Source of the DNA: Agapetus fuscipes
Lineage: Eukaryota; Arthropoda; Insecta; Trichoptera; Glossosomatidae
DNA: 64,000 nt
Direction: 5' to 3'
Assembly: GCA_951799405.1 (NCBI GenBank)
Contig: OX637339.1
Coordinates: 1,984,001-2,048,000, forward strand
Position numbers and translations under genes: made by a program. Of this stretch, positions 1 to 9,765 are shown piece after piece (position 1 is the stretch's first letter; the number at the start of each line of letters is the position of its first letter). The notes beneath the pieces are model-generated. The model was not told the origin of the DNA. It ran no database searches and worked only from the letters and a program-made list of their open reading frames with translations.

Positions 1-138
1 CTTTGGGGCACAATTTGCAGATAAGATATTGAATCCAAATTTTCTGTGCTTAATATGTATGTACCAGAGCACCGATTTCGCACCCCGCCTTTTTTAAATT
101 CGAAAAAAAAAAAAACTCCATACAAGCACGCTCCAACC

Positions 139-178
139 TAGTGGTCAGCCTCATACCAACCTATAAGTCAAGGATAAG
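139..178 (-). mobile_element. LINE-A 3' UTR fragment
   Basis: About 40 bases match the antisense of the LINE-A 3' UTR start (GGTTGGTATGAGGCTGACCA side). It is cut off on both sides and abuts a MITE-G end. Non-coding relic. Confidence 0.7.
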
Positions 179-179
179 T

Positions 180-240
180 CAACATTGCTTATGTAAAATC
201 AGCTGAATGGTCTATACGGCAAACAAGAACTAAGGCATCG
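180..240 (+). mobile_element. MITE-G terminal fragment
   Basis: The segment with GGTCTATACGGCAAACAAG matches one terminus of the MITE-G copies at 22514-22786 and 23178-23437. Only one end is present, so this copy is truncated. Confidence 0.6.
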
Positions 241-560
241 ACTTGACACCCTCGGCCATAACACCGATGATGAGAAGCTAAGAGCATACCTCGGGTGGCA
301 CTCCTTGTACGATTGCTGCTGGATCAGGTTGCTTTCTGTGTTGATCGCTTGCAATATACTGCTTACAATCTGAAGTTTTTCGATTTCCGCATTATAGGCG
401 GCACCCTCTCGGCTAAACACCGGAAGTGTTCTCCCGGGATTAATTACAGGTCTGGGGGGGGGGGGAGGGATGGCTAGACATGAAGGGGTTGTGTGGGGTG
501 GGGGGGTGGGTCTGGTTGCATATGCCACAGTCCAACAATCGTCCCCCTCCCACGTATGCA
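240..560 (-). other. Unrecognised coding-like stretch next to a G-run
   Basis: A minus-strand frame is open for about 120 codons over 199-561. The part with residues NAEIEKLQIVSSILQAI looks protein-like, but the rest crosses a low-complexity G-run (454-470 and 498-511) and a MITE end. No family is recognised. It may be a retroelement remnant; I would not call it a gene. Confidence 0.2.
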
Positions 561-719
561 CTTCTGTCAGCGTTTTGTGTGGGAATATGATAAAAAAATG
601 ACAATCCCCCCCTTTTTTGCAGACAAATAATTGTTTTATAGTTTCAAATGTGCAATACCATAAAATATAGTTATTAACTATTTAAACTGATTTTTAAACT
701 AATCTTGCCCCCTTACCTG

Positions 720-815
720 TAAAAATAAATAGGTCCCGAATCGCCACATGCGACCCCTTCGGGGATAACGCAGGCAAGAAGTAACACTATATTAAAGCTT
801 AGTTGCGTTTTTGCG
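720..815 (+). mobile_element. SINE-2 3' fragment
   Basis: The last ~95 bases of SINE-2: CCTTACCTGTAAAAATAAAT, the CGACCCCTTCGGGGATAACG hairpin, and the AGCTTAGTTGCG end. The tRNA-like head is absent, as expected for 5' truncation during retroposition. Confidence 0.8.
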
Positions 816-889
816 TTCTAATCTAAGTTGCAAAGATATGTAACATTGGGGATTTACATTATATTCATTCTCAAAAGAAAAACCCTCCT

Positions 890-990
890 CCTACCCGTCC
901 TGTATGTACATATGTCTCAGAAGGACTTACATCGCATGGACGCTCATACAAAGATATATATTTTCTCAAGTGGCGGAAGGTCTTCCCGTT
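890..990 (-). repeat. Short repeat U, copy 1
   Basis: About 95 bases (ACCCGTCCTGTATGTA ... TTCTCAAGTGG) match 31896-31986, where the same unit lies inside a LINE reading frame between direct repeats. On the minus strand it can be read as protein, but this copy has a stop. Identity unknown. Confidence 0.55.
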
Positions 991-1100
991 AATTAAAAGT
1001 GACGGCGCGACAAAACATGAACCTCTAGGTTCCGAGGCAGACACGTATAAGTTCGCGCTTGCACATTCCGCATGTTAACCTACAGTCCTTAACCCTTACG

Positions 1101-1345
1101 GGGCTATTCTTAGACATTTTAGTCGTCGGTTGAGCCCACGCTTTGACAAACTAATGGTGCCTGCGCTGGAAGTGGCATTAGCACGGTCAGTTCGGTAGGT
1201 TACTACCAAATTTTGTAATATTTGTATGAAGACAAATCAGCTGTTCACTTCCGGCCATCTTGGATTGACCGGTCTTCATACAAATGCATCATTAGTTTGT
1301 CAAAGCGTGGGCTCAACCGACGACTTAAATGTCTAAGAATAGCCC
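1101..1345. mobile_element. MITE-F, copy 1
   Basis: A 245-base element with near-perfect terminal inverted repeats: it starts GGGCTATTCTTAGACATTTT and ends with the complement. The arms run about 60 bases, through GTTTGTCAAAGCGTGGGCTC. There is no coding capacity, so it is a non-autonomous DNA transposon. Other copies: 22079-22306, 23117-23611, 26697-26937 and a fragment at 2305-2420. Confidence 0.85.
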
Positions 1346-1348
1346 TGA

Positions 1349-1965
1349 TGAATAAGATGGTTTGGGCATATGGAGAGAATGAATGAGGAAAGGCTGACAA
1401 AGAAAGTATACGTTGCAAAAATAGATGGATGTCGTGGTAGAGGAAGACCGAGAAAGGTATGGATGGACCAAATATCCGAAATTGCGAATGAATGGAATAT
1501 CCAGAGTCATAATAAAAGAAGAGCCTATATGAAAAAGGTTATGACTCTGGAGGAAATGAAAGAAGTATGTAAGGACTGAAAGAAATGGCGATTGATCTGT
1601 AATGTTGGCGGCTAGGGGTTTTGTTAAATTAGAATTTGTTTTCTGTTTAGTTTTGATGATATTATTATTTACTGATTTATAAAATGTAATTTGTCGTGTA
1701 TGTTCCTTGACTTATAGGTTGGTATGCGGCTGACCACCCATGCTGTAAAAATGGTTCACTTTGCCAATGTCACCCCTGCTACAGGGAAGGACGGCAAGAG
1801 TAGCAGGGTGTATGTCCATTTGAGATTTGTTTTTTATGTTGTAAGTTCACATGAGGCATGTGCAAGCGCGAAATTGTACTTGTCTGGTTGTGAGAATGCA
1901 TGTAATGTGAATCTCCAATGTAACATATCTTTGCAACTTAGATTAGATTAGATTAGATTTACCAA
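1349..1965 (+). mobile_element. LINE-A 3' end with C-terminal ORF and 3' UTR
   Basis: The frame at 1370-1579 encodes the C-terminal LINE domain: GHMERMNEERLTKKVY, then GRGRPRKVWMDQISEIANEW, then EMKEVCKD. A stop replaces the Arg of CKDRKKWRLIC. The 3' UTR follows without a break and ends in TTGCAACTTAGATTAGATTA. This copy shows that the ~250-base unit repeated through the window is the 3' UTR of this LINE. It is 5'-truncated and inactive. RTE-like by domain pattern; the clade is an inference. Confidence 0.85.
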
Positions 1966-2003
1966 TGACCGATCACCAAAGGTCCATCCAGCCTTACAAC
2001 ACA
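1961..2003 (+). mobile_element. SINE-1 internal fragment
   Basis: TTTACCAATGACCGATCACC and the following GGTCCATCCAGCCTTACA match the middle of SINE-1. It sits between the tails of two LINE-A copies in opposite orientation. Confidence 0.65.
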
Positions 2004-2160
2004 TGCCGCATGTGGACCTACAGTATAAAAACCCAATCTCAAATGAACATAAGCCCTGCAACTCTTGCCGACCTTCCCTGAAACAGGGATGACATTGACA
2101 AAGTGAACCATTTTTTACGGTATAGGTGGTCAGCCTCATACCAACCTATAAGTCAAGGAA
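2001..2160 (-). mobile_element. LINE-A 3' UTR fragment
   Basis: Antisense LINE-A 3' UTR from the ACATGCCGCATGTGGACC segment to AACCTATAAGTCAAGGAA. The 3' tail is missing because a SINE-1 fragment interrupts it. Confidence 0.85.
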
Positions 2161-2185
2161 AATTCCTTGACTCATAGGCTGGTTA

Positions 2186-2300
2186 CCCCCTTGCCTGTTA
2201 AAATAAATAGATCTCGAATCGCCACATGCGATCCCTTCGGGGCTAACGCAGGTAAGATGCAACTAAGCTACACTATATGTGTAGCTTAGTTGCATTTGCA
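2186..2300 (+). mobile_element. SINE-2 3' fragment
   Basis: It matches the SINE-2 3' half (CCCTTGCCTGTTAAAATAAA, CACATGCGATCCCTTCGGGG) and ends in TGTAGCTTAGTTGCATTTGC. Head lost. Confidence 0.75.
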
Positions 2301-2304
2301 TTAA

Positions 2305-2420
2305 AGACTTATCAGCTGTTCACTTGCGGCCATCTTGGATTGACAGGTCTTCATACTAATATTACCGATATTCGGTAGGTAAAGTTACCGTGGGGATAAG
2401 ACTTCCAGCCCAGCACAAGT
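2305..2420. mobile_element. MITE-F internal fragment
   Basis: CAGCTGTTCACTTGCGGCCA and GGTCTTCATACTAATATTAC match the MITE-F interior, followed by the ATTCGGTAGGTAAAGTTACC segment. Both termini are missing. Confidence 0.6.
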
Positions 2421-2566
2421 ATTAAACGTAACAGCAGAATTTCATCAAAAATATAACGACGCCTCTATAGAGCGTTTTAGATTGCATGTATATTAGTGGA
2501 ACAATAGTAGAATACAAAACAATAAAGTAGAGCAATAAAATATAATAATACAATATTTATCCCTCG

Positions 2567-2800
2567 ACTTATAGGTTGGTATGAGGCTGACCACACAAGC
2601 TGTTAAAAATAGTCATCAGAGTCATCAATGTTTCAGGCAAAGTCGGAAAAAGTTGCAGGTCTTATGACACATGCAGCATTTTTAAACGTGTTTGTTTTTT
2701 ATACTCGTTTTTTACTTATACGTGTTTTTTTGTGGGCATGCATTTAATATTAATTTTAAGTGTTAATATATCTTTGCAACTTGAATTATAGATTCCACAA
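2567..2800 (+). mobile_element. LINE-A 3' UTR copy, diverged
   Basis: It begins CTCGACTTATAGGTTGGTAT and ends TTGCAACTTGAATTATAG. The middle has small deletions and a thymine-rich stretch, so it is an older copy. Confidence 0.75.
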
Positions 2801-2879
2801 GAGACGATATATATAAAAAAAAAAAACAGTTTTGTGTTCACAAATTGAGCATTGATTGAGGGTTAAATGAATACCTACT

Positions 2880-3250
2880 CAATTTGTGAAAATCTCAAAA
2901 AAAAACTTTGTAATTTCTGTAGTTTTAATTAATTGTAGTTTTTTGCGATGAAGCTGTCGGACAAAATATTGTTCGTGACCAAAAAGTCGTTTAGACGAAC
3001 TGTCATGTGACCGAGTTATCCTTGAACGCATTGCCTGTGACCGAAATGTCGTTGACGGAAAAATCGTGTGGACAACTGTCGTGTAACTAACTGATTTGGC
3101 TGTCCGTGGACTGTTTATCTGTAACCGATTTGTCGTGGAGCCACTTGGAGCACAGTGTCTGAGTGCAGATGCACCCTGGCTATTTGGGGTAGTGACAATA
3201 GGGGTGTGGGGGGGGGGGAGGGTGAGGGGACGGCTAGACAGGGTGGGAGG
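2880..3250. repeat. FB-P arm: degenerate minisatellite plus G-rich end
   Basis: Loose units of the type GTGACCGAAATGTCGT / TGGACAACTGTC run from 2945 to 3140. A G-rich stretch (3200-3265) with GGCTAGACAG follows. The same order occurs in the right arm of the larger FB-P at 20550-21105, so this looks like a half copy. Confidence 0.55.
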
Positions 3251-3429
3251 GGGGGAGAGTATTTATGGCTGTACGTTTTGTATCAGTCACCCGGCCACCG
3301 AAATCCGCTTGAGCATAACAAAGAGCTCTAGATGTGGCATTATTTTTTATTACTTTAATTCTAAGTTTATTTATAATTATGTTTAAGTTTAATTTGATTT
3401 CAATTTTGGTGTTGACAATAGATAAAATA

Positions 3430-3668
3430 ATATAATGTGGTGTTGACCATCCATACTGTATAAATGGTTCATTTTGTGAATGTCACCCCTGTTTCAGGGA
3501 AGGACGGCAAGTGTTGCAAGGTGTATGTCCATTTGAGATTTGGTTTTTATTTTGTAGGTTCACATGCGGCATGTGCAAGCGCGAACTTTTACGTGTCTGC
3601 TTGTGAGAATGCATATTATGTGAGTCTCCAATGTAACATATCTTTGCAACTTAGATTAGATTAGAATT
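3430..3668 (+). mobile_element. LINE-A 3' UTR copy
   Basis: It runs from TGTTGACCATCCATACTGTA to the tail TTGCAACTTAGATTAGATTA. It retains the TCACATGCGGCATGTGCAAG hairpin-like segment typical of this UTR. Confidence 0.85.
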
Positions 3669-3689
3669 TTGATAAAGCGCTGCTAAGCT

Positions 3690-3870
3690 ACACATAGAGT
3701 ACCAGCCCTCTCGGGAGCTGGGAAACCCCCACTTCAACTGAAGTGGTTGGCGTAAGGCCGGCCCCCTTGCCTGTAAAAAAATAGGTTCAACTCGCCACAT
3801 GCGACCTCTTCAGAAATAACGCGGCAAGATGTTACGCTATATGTGTAGCTAAGTTGCGTACTTTCGACCG
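3690..3870 (+). mobile_element. SINE-2, 5'-truncated
   Basis: Body segment CTCGGGAGCTGGGAAACCCC, then GAAGTGGTTGGCGTAAGGCC, then CGACCTCTTCAGAAATAACG, ending GTGTAGCTAAGTTGCG. The tRNA-like region is absent. Confidence 0.8.
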
Positions 3871-3889
3871 CTTTCGCGTATCTTGGATT

Positions 3890-4060
3890 TATTGTACATC
3901 AGTGAGTTGCAGGGCTTATGTTCATTTGAGGTTTGGATTTTATTTGTAAGCACACAATCAGCATTTGTAAGCGCGAACTACACGTGTTTGTTTGTGGGCA
4001 TACATCTGAGAGCTTTGAATGAATATATCCTCGCAACTTAGATTATAGATAGATAGATAT
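3890..4060 (+). mobile_element. LINE-A (A2 subtype) 3' UTR fragment
   Basis: It starts within AGTTGCAGGGCTTATGTTCA and ends CGCAACTTAGATTATAGATA with a GATA-type tail. The A2 subtype is marked by GGCATACATCTGAGAGCTTT. Confidence 0.8.
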
Positions 4061-5045
4061 ATTATAGTGTCCAGACCGCAACGCGTGTCTGTACACGTTA
4101 TAGGTAGTATAATATCAGGCATGGAGGTATATTCAATGGAGGGGCTATGAATGTGATTTAGTACCAATCAACATGATGCACCGTCTTTGACACCATACAT
4201 TGTTTATAATGCTGTCTCGCTCACGACATGTGAAATGCTTTTCTCATTTTCTATGTAAGCAACGTGTCTACTCCGTCTTCAATCTTTGTACATATCACCA
4301 TGGAAACCTATAAAATCACCATGGTAACGTGCTTGTTACTAGTGTTCTTGAAAGTATGAAAATATCTGATAAATTCCGTATTCAAAAATGTTCCTTCCTC
4401 ATTGTGTACGGGATGATTTTCACAAGTATCTATTACCGCGAGCATAGAAGTTACATACTTGAAGAAGCAAGTAGGTACCTATATATTTGAACATCACTAG
4501 TTCTAGAAATGGCTGTCACTTTCACGAACAAAATATTTCGACAAACGAAATATAAATTTTATCAACGTAATCATATAGAATAGTGATTAAAGTGAAATAT
4601 TATTCCATGTTCTATAACACATGTACTCTCTTTTGTTGGCACGCTTAGAAAATACCCAGTTGGGGATTTATATGGACTTTTTTACACCTGTTGACAGTTG
4701 GAAGGTTACCGATAGACTGGATATGGGTTTTTGTATGATGAGTGGGGTAGCGTATTTCTAATTCCCAAAGGACCCAGTTCTTATATCGATGATAGCAGGC
4801 ATATTTACTTTCACGTGAACAATGTCGAGTTGGGTTAGGTCACTGCTAGACTCGCACGTCACTAGGTACGTAATGTGTTCTTTTATTTTGGGACAGACGA
4901 GAATATTTCTGATTTATGCGTCCGACCTAAATGGAGTAAAACGCTGTGAAATTTTGGAGTAATTGACCTTTTCGTATATCATGTATACATGGGGAATGAG
5001 GATTTATAATCTAAATTGCAAAGATATTTGGACATTTAAAATCTA
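4061..5045. other. Unassigned non-repetitive stretch
   Basis: About 1 kb with no long frame, no recognised repeat and no terminal inverted repeats. It is one of the few stretches without a relative elsewhere in the window, so it may be older background DNA. Confidence 0.4.
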
Positions 5046-5059
5046 TATTTTGTGCAATG

Positions 5060-5335
5060 ATTGATTTAAAAAATGTAATTTGTCGTGTATGTTCCTTGAC
5101 TTATAGGTTGGTATGAGGACAACCACCGACTACACTTTGCCAATCTCACCCCTGTTTCATGGAAGGTCGGCAAGAGTTGCAGGGCGTATGTTCATTTGAG
5201 ATTAGGTTTTTATGTTGTAGGTTCACATGCGGCATGTGCAAGCGCGAACTTGTACGTGTCTGGTTGTGAAAATGCATGTAATGTGAATCTCCAATGTAAC
5301 ATATCTTAGCAACTTAGATTAGATTAGATTAGATA
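5060..5335 (+). mobile_element. LINE-A 3' UTR copy
   Basis: It includes the pre-UTR segment AATTTGTCGTGTATGTTCCT and ends CAACTTAGATTAGATTAGAT. A short second tail fragment (GGGGAATGAGGATTTATAAT, also at 4991) follows. Confidence 0.85.
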
Positions 5336-5439
5336 TATATGGGGAATGAGGATTTATAATCTAAGATGCAAAGATATATTGACAATTTAAATTTATATAT
5401 CATGCATGCCCACAAATGACACGTATAATAAGATGATTA

Positions 5440-5720
5440 GGATGATTTATTTGGTGAGCGCTGTTTTTGTGTGTATCACACCTCAAGAGCCCTCTGCGAG
5501 CTTGGTCGTCGCTGTAGAAAGCACTAATTCTCAAGCAAGACCCAGTTGCTGTAAGGCTGGATGGACCTTTCAGTGACCGGTCTTTGGTAAAGGTAAACTC
5601 AGCGAAGAGCAAATTTGAAAATATAAACGGTATATTTTTTTGTGCTCCGCCGGGATTCGAACCCACAACCTTCCATTTACGAGTCCGAAGTGTAACCACT
5701 GGACTACGGACTGCTTAAAA
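5440..5720 (-). mobile_element. SINE-1 with tail A
   Basis: Read on the minus strand: tRNA-like head (box A GTCCGTAGTCCAGTGGTTA, box B GGTTCGAATCCCGGCGGAGC), body, and tail A. Tail A shows on the plus strand as TTTATTTGGTGAGCGCTGTT and ACACCTCAAGAGCCCTCTGC. Near full length with small internal deletions. Confidence 0.85.
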
Positions 5721-5727
5721 ATGCTGC

Positions 5728-5795
5728 GTGTAACTGTAACTCTGTCACCATTCCTATAGGGGTGGCCAGAGCCTCTGCAGAGCCGTGAGCTTCTA
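5728..5795 (-). mobile_element. LINE-D extreme 3' end
   Basis: The antisense of GGCTCTGGCCACCCCTATAG and the tail TGTAACTGTAACTCTGTCAC identify the last ~60 bases of LINE-D, with two ACAGTT tail units. Confidence 0.75.
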
Positions 5796-5834
5796 TGGCT
5801 TCTAACGATTCTAAACGATTTCCGTAAGTATATC

Positions 5835-6465
5835 TATAATCTATAATCTAAGTTTCAAGGATATATTCATTTAAAGCTTTCAGATGTATGCCCACAAACC
5901 AACACGTGTAGTTCGCGCTTACAAATGCTGAATGCGTACTTACAAATAAAATCCAAACCTCAAATGAACATAAGCCTAACAACTTTTGCCGACCTTCCCT
6001 GAAACAGGGGTGACATTGGCAAAGTGAACCATTTTTTACAGTATGGGTGGTCAGCCTCATACTAACCTATAAGTCAAGGAATATGAATAATAAATTACAT
6101 TTAAATATAAAAAAGAACAAAACCTTACAAAGAAATCTATACAAAAAAAAGTCAAAAATTTCCTATGCAAAAAATGTAGCAAATGAATACACCAACATTA
6201 GAAATCAACATTGCAGATTAGCCGCCACTTCTTCCTGTCCTTGCATACTTCTTTCATTTCATCCAGAGTCATAACCTTTTTCATACAAGTCCTCCTTTTA
6301 TTATGACTCTGGATATCCCATTCATTCGCTATTTCAGAGATTTGATCCTTCCATACTTTTCTCGGTCTACCTCTACCACGACATCCATCTATTCTAGCAA
6401 CATATACTTTCTTCGTCAATCTTTCATCACTCATTCTCTCCATGTGCCCGAACCATCTTAACATC
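5835..6465 (-). mobile_element. LINE-A 3' end with ORF fragment
   Basis: The minus-strand frame at 6198-6464 encodes MLRWFGHMERMSDERLTKKV, GRGRPRKVWKDQISEIANEW and CKDRKKWRLICNVDF. The 3' UTR continues down to the GATTATAGATT-type tail at 5835. Its 5' side is cut at the start of RWFGH, where the next LINE-A tail abuts. Confidence 0.88.
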
Positions 6466-7290
6466 TAATCTAATCTAATCTAAGCTGCAAAGATATATAT
6501 CATTTAAGATTTATATTAAATGCATTCCCACAAGCAGATATGTATAATTTCGCGCTAACACATGCCGCATGTGGACCTACAATATAAAAACCCAATCTCA
6601 AATGAACATAAGCCTTGCAACTCTTGCCGTCCTTCCCTGAAACAGGGGTGACATTGGCAAAGTGAACCAATTTTTTTTTTACAGTATGGGTGGTCAGCCG
6701 CATAACAACCTATAAGTCAAGGAACATACATGACAAATTACATTTTTAAAATCAATAAAATAACAATATATACATTGACATAAAAAACTAAATCACAAAA
6801 CCAATTTTACTTTAACAAACCCCAGCCGCCAACATCACAGATCAACCGCCATTTCTTTCTATCCTTACATACTTCTTTCATTTCCTCCAGAGTCATAACC
6901 TTCTTCATACAAGCTCTTCTTTTATTATGACTCTGGATATTCCATTCATTCGCAATTTCGGATATTTGGTCCATCCATACCTTTCTCGGTCTTCCTCTAC
7001 CACGACATCCATCTATTCTACCAACATATACTTTCTTCGTCAGTCTTTCCTCATTCATTCTCTCCATATGCCCAAACCATCTTAACAAACTTCTTTTAAT
7101 CTTCACTTTCACACTTTCTCTTGCACCACATTCTTCTCTTACAAAATCATTCCTCACCCTGTCACTCCGTTTTTTCCCAATCATACTTCTTAGAAAGTCC
7201 ATTTCAACAGTATGGACTTTACTAATTTCACTTTCATTCACCGTCCAGGCCTCGCTTCCATACATCAAGGTGGGTAAAAGTATGCCACTG
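6466..7290 (-). mobile_element. Longest LINE-A copy in the window
   Basis: The tail (TTAGA)n is at 6466-6484, the 3' UTR runs to about 6800, and a 153-codon frame covers 6807-7268. It encodes MYGSEAWTVNESEISKVHTV (the YGSE motif that follows the reverse transcriptase in such LINEs), the IGKKRSDRVRND segment, RWFGHMERM, GRGRPRKVWMDQ and CKDRKKWRLICDVGG. No catalytic reverse transcriptase core is included. The 5' end is lost at 7290. The intact frame suggests this is among the younger copies. Confidence 0.88.
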
Positions 7291-7395
7291 CGTACCGCCT
7301 TAACATACTTCTTTTAATCTTCACTTTCACACTTTCCCTTGCACCACATTCTTCTCTTACAAAAACATTGCTCACCCTGTCACTGCGTTTTAAAC
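7291..7395 (-). mobile_element. LINE-A coding fragment, partial duplicate
   Basis: It repeats the antisense segment coding RSLL / VKVK / ECGARE seen at 7080-7165, placed just upstream of the longer copy. This is either a second truncated insertion or a local duplication. Confidence 0.6.
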
Positions 7396-7840
7396 AATAA
7401 ACAAATAAAGCATTTATACTTTCCCAACATGTTTTTTTAAAAACATTTTTAATGTTTTACAGGTGGAATCTTTTGTGCCAAATTCTATCAAAAATAATTA
7501 TTTTGCAAAAAAAAAGAACTCAAGCTGTCAGTTCGCCATTAATTATTTAGATGGCCCTCGCTCGATTCCCCAGTGATCTTTCCCCTCTCAAGTATATCAC
7601 AAAACGCACCTCTCCAAGGGCACAAATGTAAAAACACGAGCCTGCACAAGGGTAGGTGTCACACACCTTGCTGTGGGCGGCTGGAGCAGAGCTTCCCAAA
7701 GTTATCCGTCGTTATGAACCTCTAGGTATTATTAAGATTTAAGGGTTTGATTTAATAAACCTTTGTAAATTTAGTTCACGGACTAATGCGGTTTTAAAAT
7801 CAAAATTTTGTTTTTGTTTTGGTATTTATATGGATTATTT
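7396..7840. other. Unassigned stretch
   Basis: No long frame and no relative found elsewhere in the window. AT-rich on both sides with a short GC-richer middle (7560-7730). Confidence 0.35.
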
Positions 7841-8110
7841 GTTAATTGTACAAATGTAATTTATTGTGTAGATTCCTTTACTTATATGTTGGTATGCAGT
7901 TGACCACCAATATTGTAGAAAATGGTTCACTTGTAATTGTTCAATATAAGGTATATGTTCAGGGTGTATGTTCATTTGAGATTGGGTTTTTTTTATTGTA
8001 GCGACATGCGGCAGTTTTACGCGCGAACTTTACGTGTCTGATTGTGGGAATGCATTTAATATGAATCTTAAATATAATATATATTTATGCAACTTAGATT
8101 ATTGATTATT
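7840..8110 (+). mobile_element. LINE-A 3' UTR copy, diverged
   Basis: It includes the AATTTATTGTGTAGATTCCT pre-UTR and GGTATGCAGTTGACCACC, and ends TGCAACTTAGATTATTGATT. A small internal deletion removes the CACCCCTGTTTCAGGG part. Confidence 0.75.
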
Positions 8111-8304
8111 ATAGTTCAGATTTGGTTCGTTCACAGAATTTTTTTTGAGATGTATAGTTTGACGGCTGGGATGCTTGTCCAACGCTACAGACAGTTTTGG
8201 CTTTTTTAGAGCAGGTATAATAATTGTTAGATTTAGGTTGGAATTACAGTCGTTTGACATATTAACATTAGACCAACCGTTATTTGAGAACCTACATTAT
8301 TCTC

Positions 8305-8338
8305 AATGTTTCGTTAGCGACGTAGCTAACGTCTTCAG
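8305..8338 (-). ncRNA. Hammerhead-like RNA motif, copy 1 (tentative)
   Basis: The minus strand reads CTGAAGAC, then stem GTTAG, an 8-base loop, stem CTAAC, then GAAAC. The order CUGANGA-stem-GAAAC resembles the hammerhead core, but an extra C precedes the stem. The copy at 37700-37735 has the same frame with a different but still complementary stem. Ribozyme activity is unproven. Confidence 0.3.
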
Positions 8339-8487
8339 GAGACACCCTCTCTGCACGACGACTGAGGATGAACTTCTTGTTTATCCTCAGACGTTGGTCA
8401 CCAAAAAAGTGGTATAATCATAATATATGAAAAACAAAATGTGAAGCGGTAGGGGTTCCCCGAGACAAAACAGTTTCGGAGCCTCTC

Positions 8488-8541
8488 GGCTAGACGCAGG
8501 CTAGACGTCGGCTAGACAGCGGCTAGACTGCGACTAGACAT
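8488..8541. repeat. GGCTAGAC short tandem repeat
   Basis: Five near-identical 10-12 base units built on GGCTAGAC (8488-8541), followed by CTGGGGGA. The same octamer occurs near G-rich element ends at 471 and 3232, which suggests a shared terminus. Confidence 0.6.
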
Positions 8542-8670
8542 CTGGGGGAGTTGCATTCGCCTGCAGTTCCCAAGGACTCGTGGCGCGTATTGGGGACATC
8601 TGAAAGCTCCGCAGGGATTTGGAAAACCGTTTTTTTTATGTTTGAATCCCTTTCTCTTTTTATACTGTAA

Positions 8671-8845
8671 GAGCCCGTTCTCACATGTCGGGTGTCGGAT
8701 CCGTATATTAATCGGAGGTTCCAGTGGCAGAACATTTCGGACAAAATCGGTTTCCGATAAGTGTGAATAGCTTCATACATAATGTTCTGCCACTGGAACC
8801 TCCGATTAATATACGGATCCGACACCCGACAAGTGGAAACGGGCT
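8671..8845. mobile_element. MITE-J, copy 1 (fold-back)
   Basis: 175 bases. The arms GAGCCCGTTCTCACATGTCG and their complement extend through GATCCGTATATTAATCGGAG to GTTCCAGTGGCAGAACAT, about 75 bases each, around a short centre. The copy at 11590-11766 has the centre in the opposite orientation. Confidence 0.88.
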
Positions 8846-8874
8846 TTAACGATTATGTCCACCAAATAGAATTT

Positions 8875-9065
8875 ATCTATCTATCTATAATCTAAGTTGC
8901 AAGGATATATTAACATTTAAAGCTCTCAAATGCATGCCCACAAACAAACACGTGTAGTTCGCGCTCACAAATGCTGAATGTGTACTTACAAATAAAATCC
9001 AAACCTCAAATGAACAGAAGCCCTACAACTTTTGCCGACCTTCCCTGACACAGGGGTGACAAATT
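8875..9065 (-). mobile_element. LINE-A (A2) 3' UTR fragment
   Basis: The tail (ATCTATCTATAATCTAAGTT on the plus strand) leads into AAAGCTCTCAAATGCATGCC and ends at GACACAGGGGTGACA. Its 5' part is missing. Confidence 0.82.
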
Positions 9066-9094
9066 AAGGAGTATCATTTTAAGATGTCTTTCTA

Positions 9095-9510
9095 TTGACG
9101 AGAGTGCGTAGTCTAGTGGCAACGCTTCAGACTCGTAAATGGAAGATTGTGAGTTCGAATCTCGGTAGAGCACTACTAATATATCATTTTTATATTTTCA
9201 AATATGCTCTTCGCTTATTAGACCGGCCCGTAGTCTAGTGGGTAGTCTAGTGGTTAACACTTCTGACTCGTAAATGTAAGGTTGTGGGTTCGAACGCCGG
9301 CGGAGCACTACAAATATACCATTTATATTTCCAAATTTGCTCTTCACTGGGTTGAAAAAATCATAAATCCTTTACCAATGACCGTTCAACAAAGGTCCAT
9401 CATTGCTTGAGAAATGGCGCTTTCTATAACGACGACCAAGTTTGCAAAGGGCTCTTGAGGTGTGGTCACACAAAAACAGCGCTCACCAAATAAATCATCC
9501 TAACGCTACT
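9095..9510 (+). mobile_element. Two SINE-1 heads in tandem, second with tail A
   Basis: A first head (9100-9215; box B GAGTTCGAATCTCGGTAGAG) is cut in the body. A second begins at 9222 with a duplicated GTAGTCTAGTGG and runs through the body to CTCTTGAGGTGTGGTCACAC and CACCAAATAAATCATCCTAA. The second copy is close to full length. Confidence 0.85.
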
Positions 9511-9511
9511 A

Positions 9512-9765
9512 AGCTACACACATAGTGTAACTTCTTGCCGTGAGTTGAACCTATTTATTTTTACAGGTAAGGGGCCGGTCTTTTGCCAACCATTTCAGTT
9601 GAAGTGGAGGTTTTCCAGCTCTCGAGGGGGCTGGTACACATTTCTCAAACTTTGCCGGTATTTTATTTGAGGCTTGAAATAAACACCGAAACGGGTGTGA
9701 TTCTGTGTGATTCGAACCCGAGCTCTCGGCATGGAATGCAAGCAGCTATTCGAAGCATTATTTTC
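9512..9765 (-). mobile_element. SINE-2, partly deleted
   Basis: The plus strand reads GCTACTAAGCTACACACATA at the 3' terminus, then body pieces, then ATTCGAACCCGAGCTCTCGG and GCATGGAATGCAAGC at the tRNA-like head. The CCCGAAGGGG hairpin segment is deleted. Confidence 0.8.

Noticed and set aside
6466..6540. Telomere-like (TTAGA)n / (TTAGAT)n arrays
   Set aside because: Only two to four units occur, always at the 3' end of LINE-A, so they are LINE tails, not telomeric (TTAGG)n.
9222..9300. tRNA gene at SINE-1 heads
   Set aside because: Box B is perfect, yet the cloverleaf cannot be closed and the same body and tails follow in more than 20 places.
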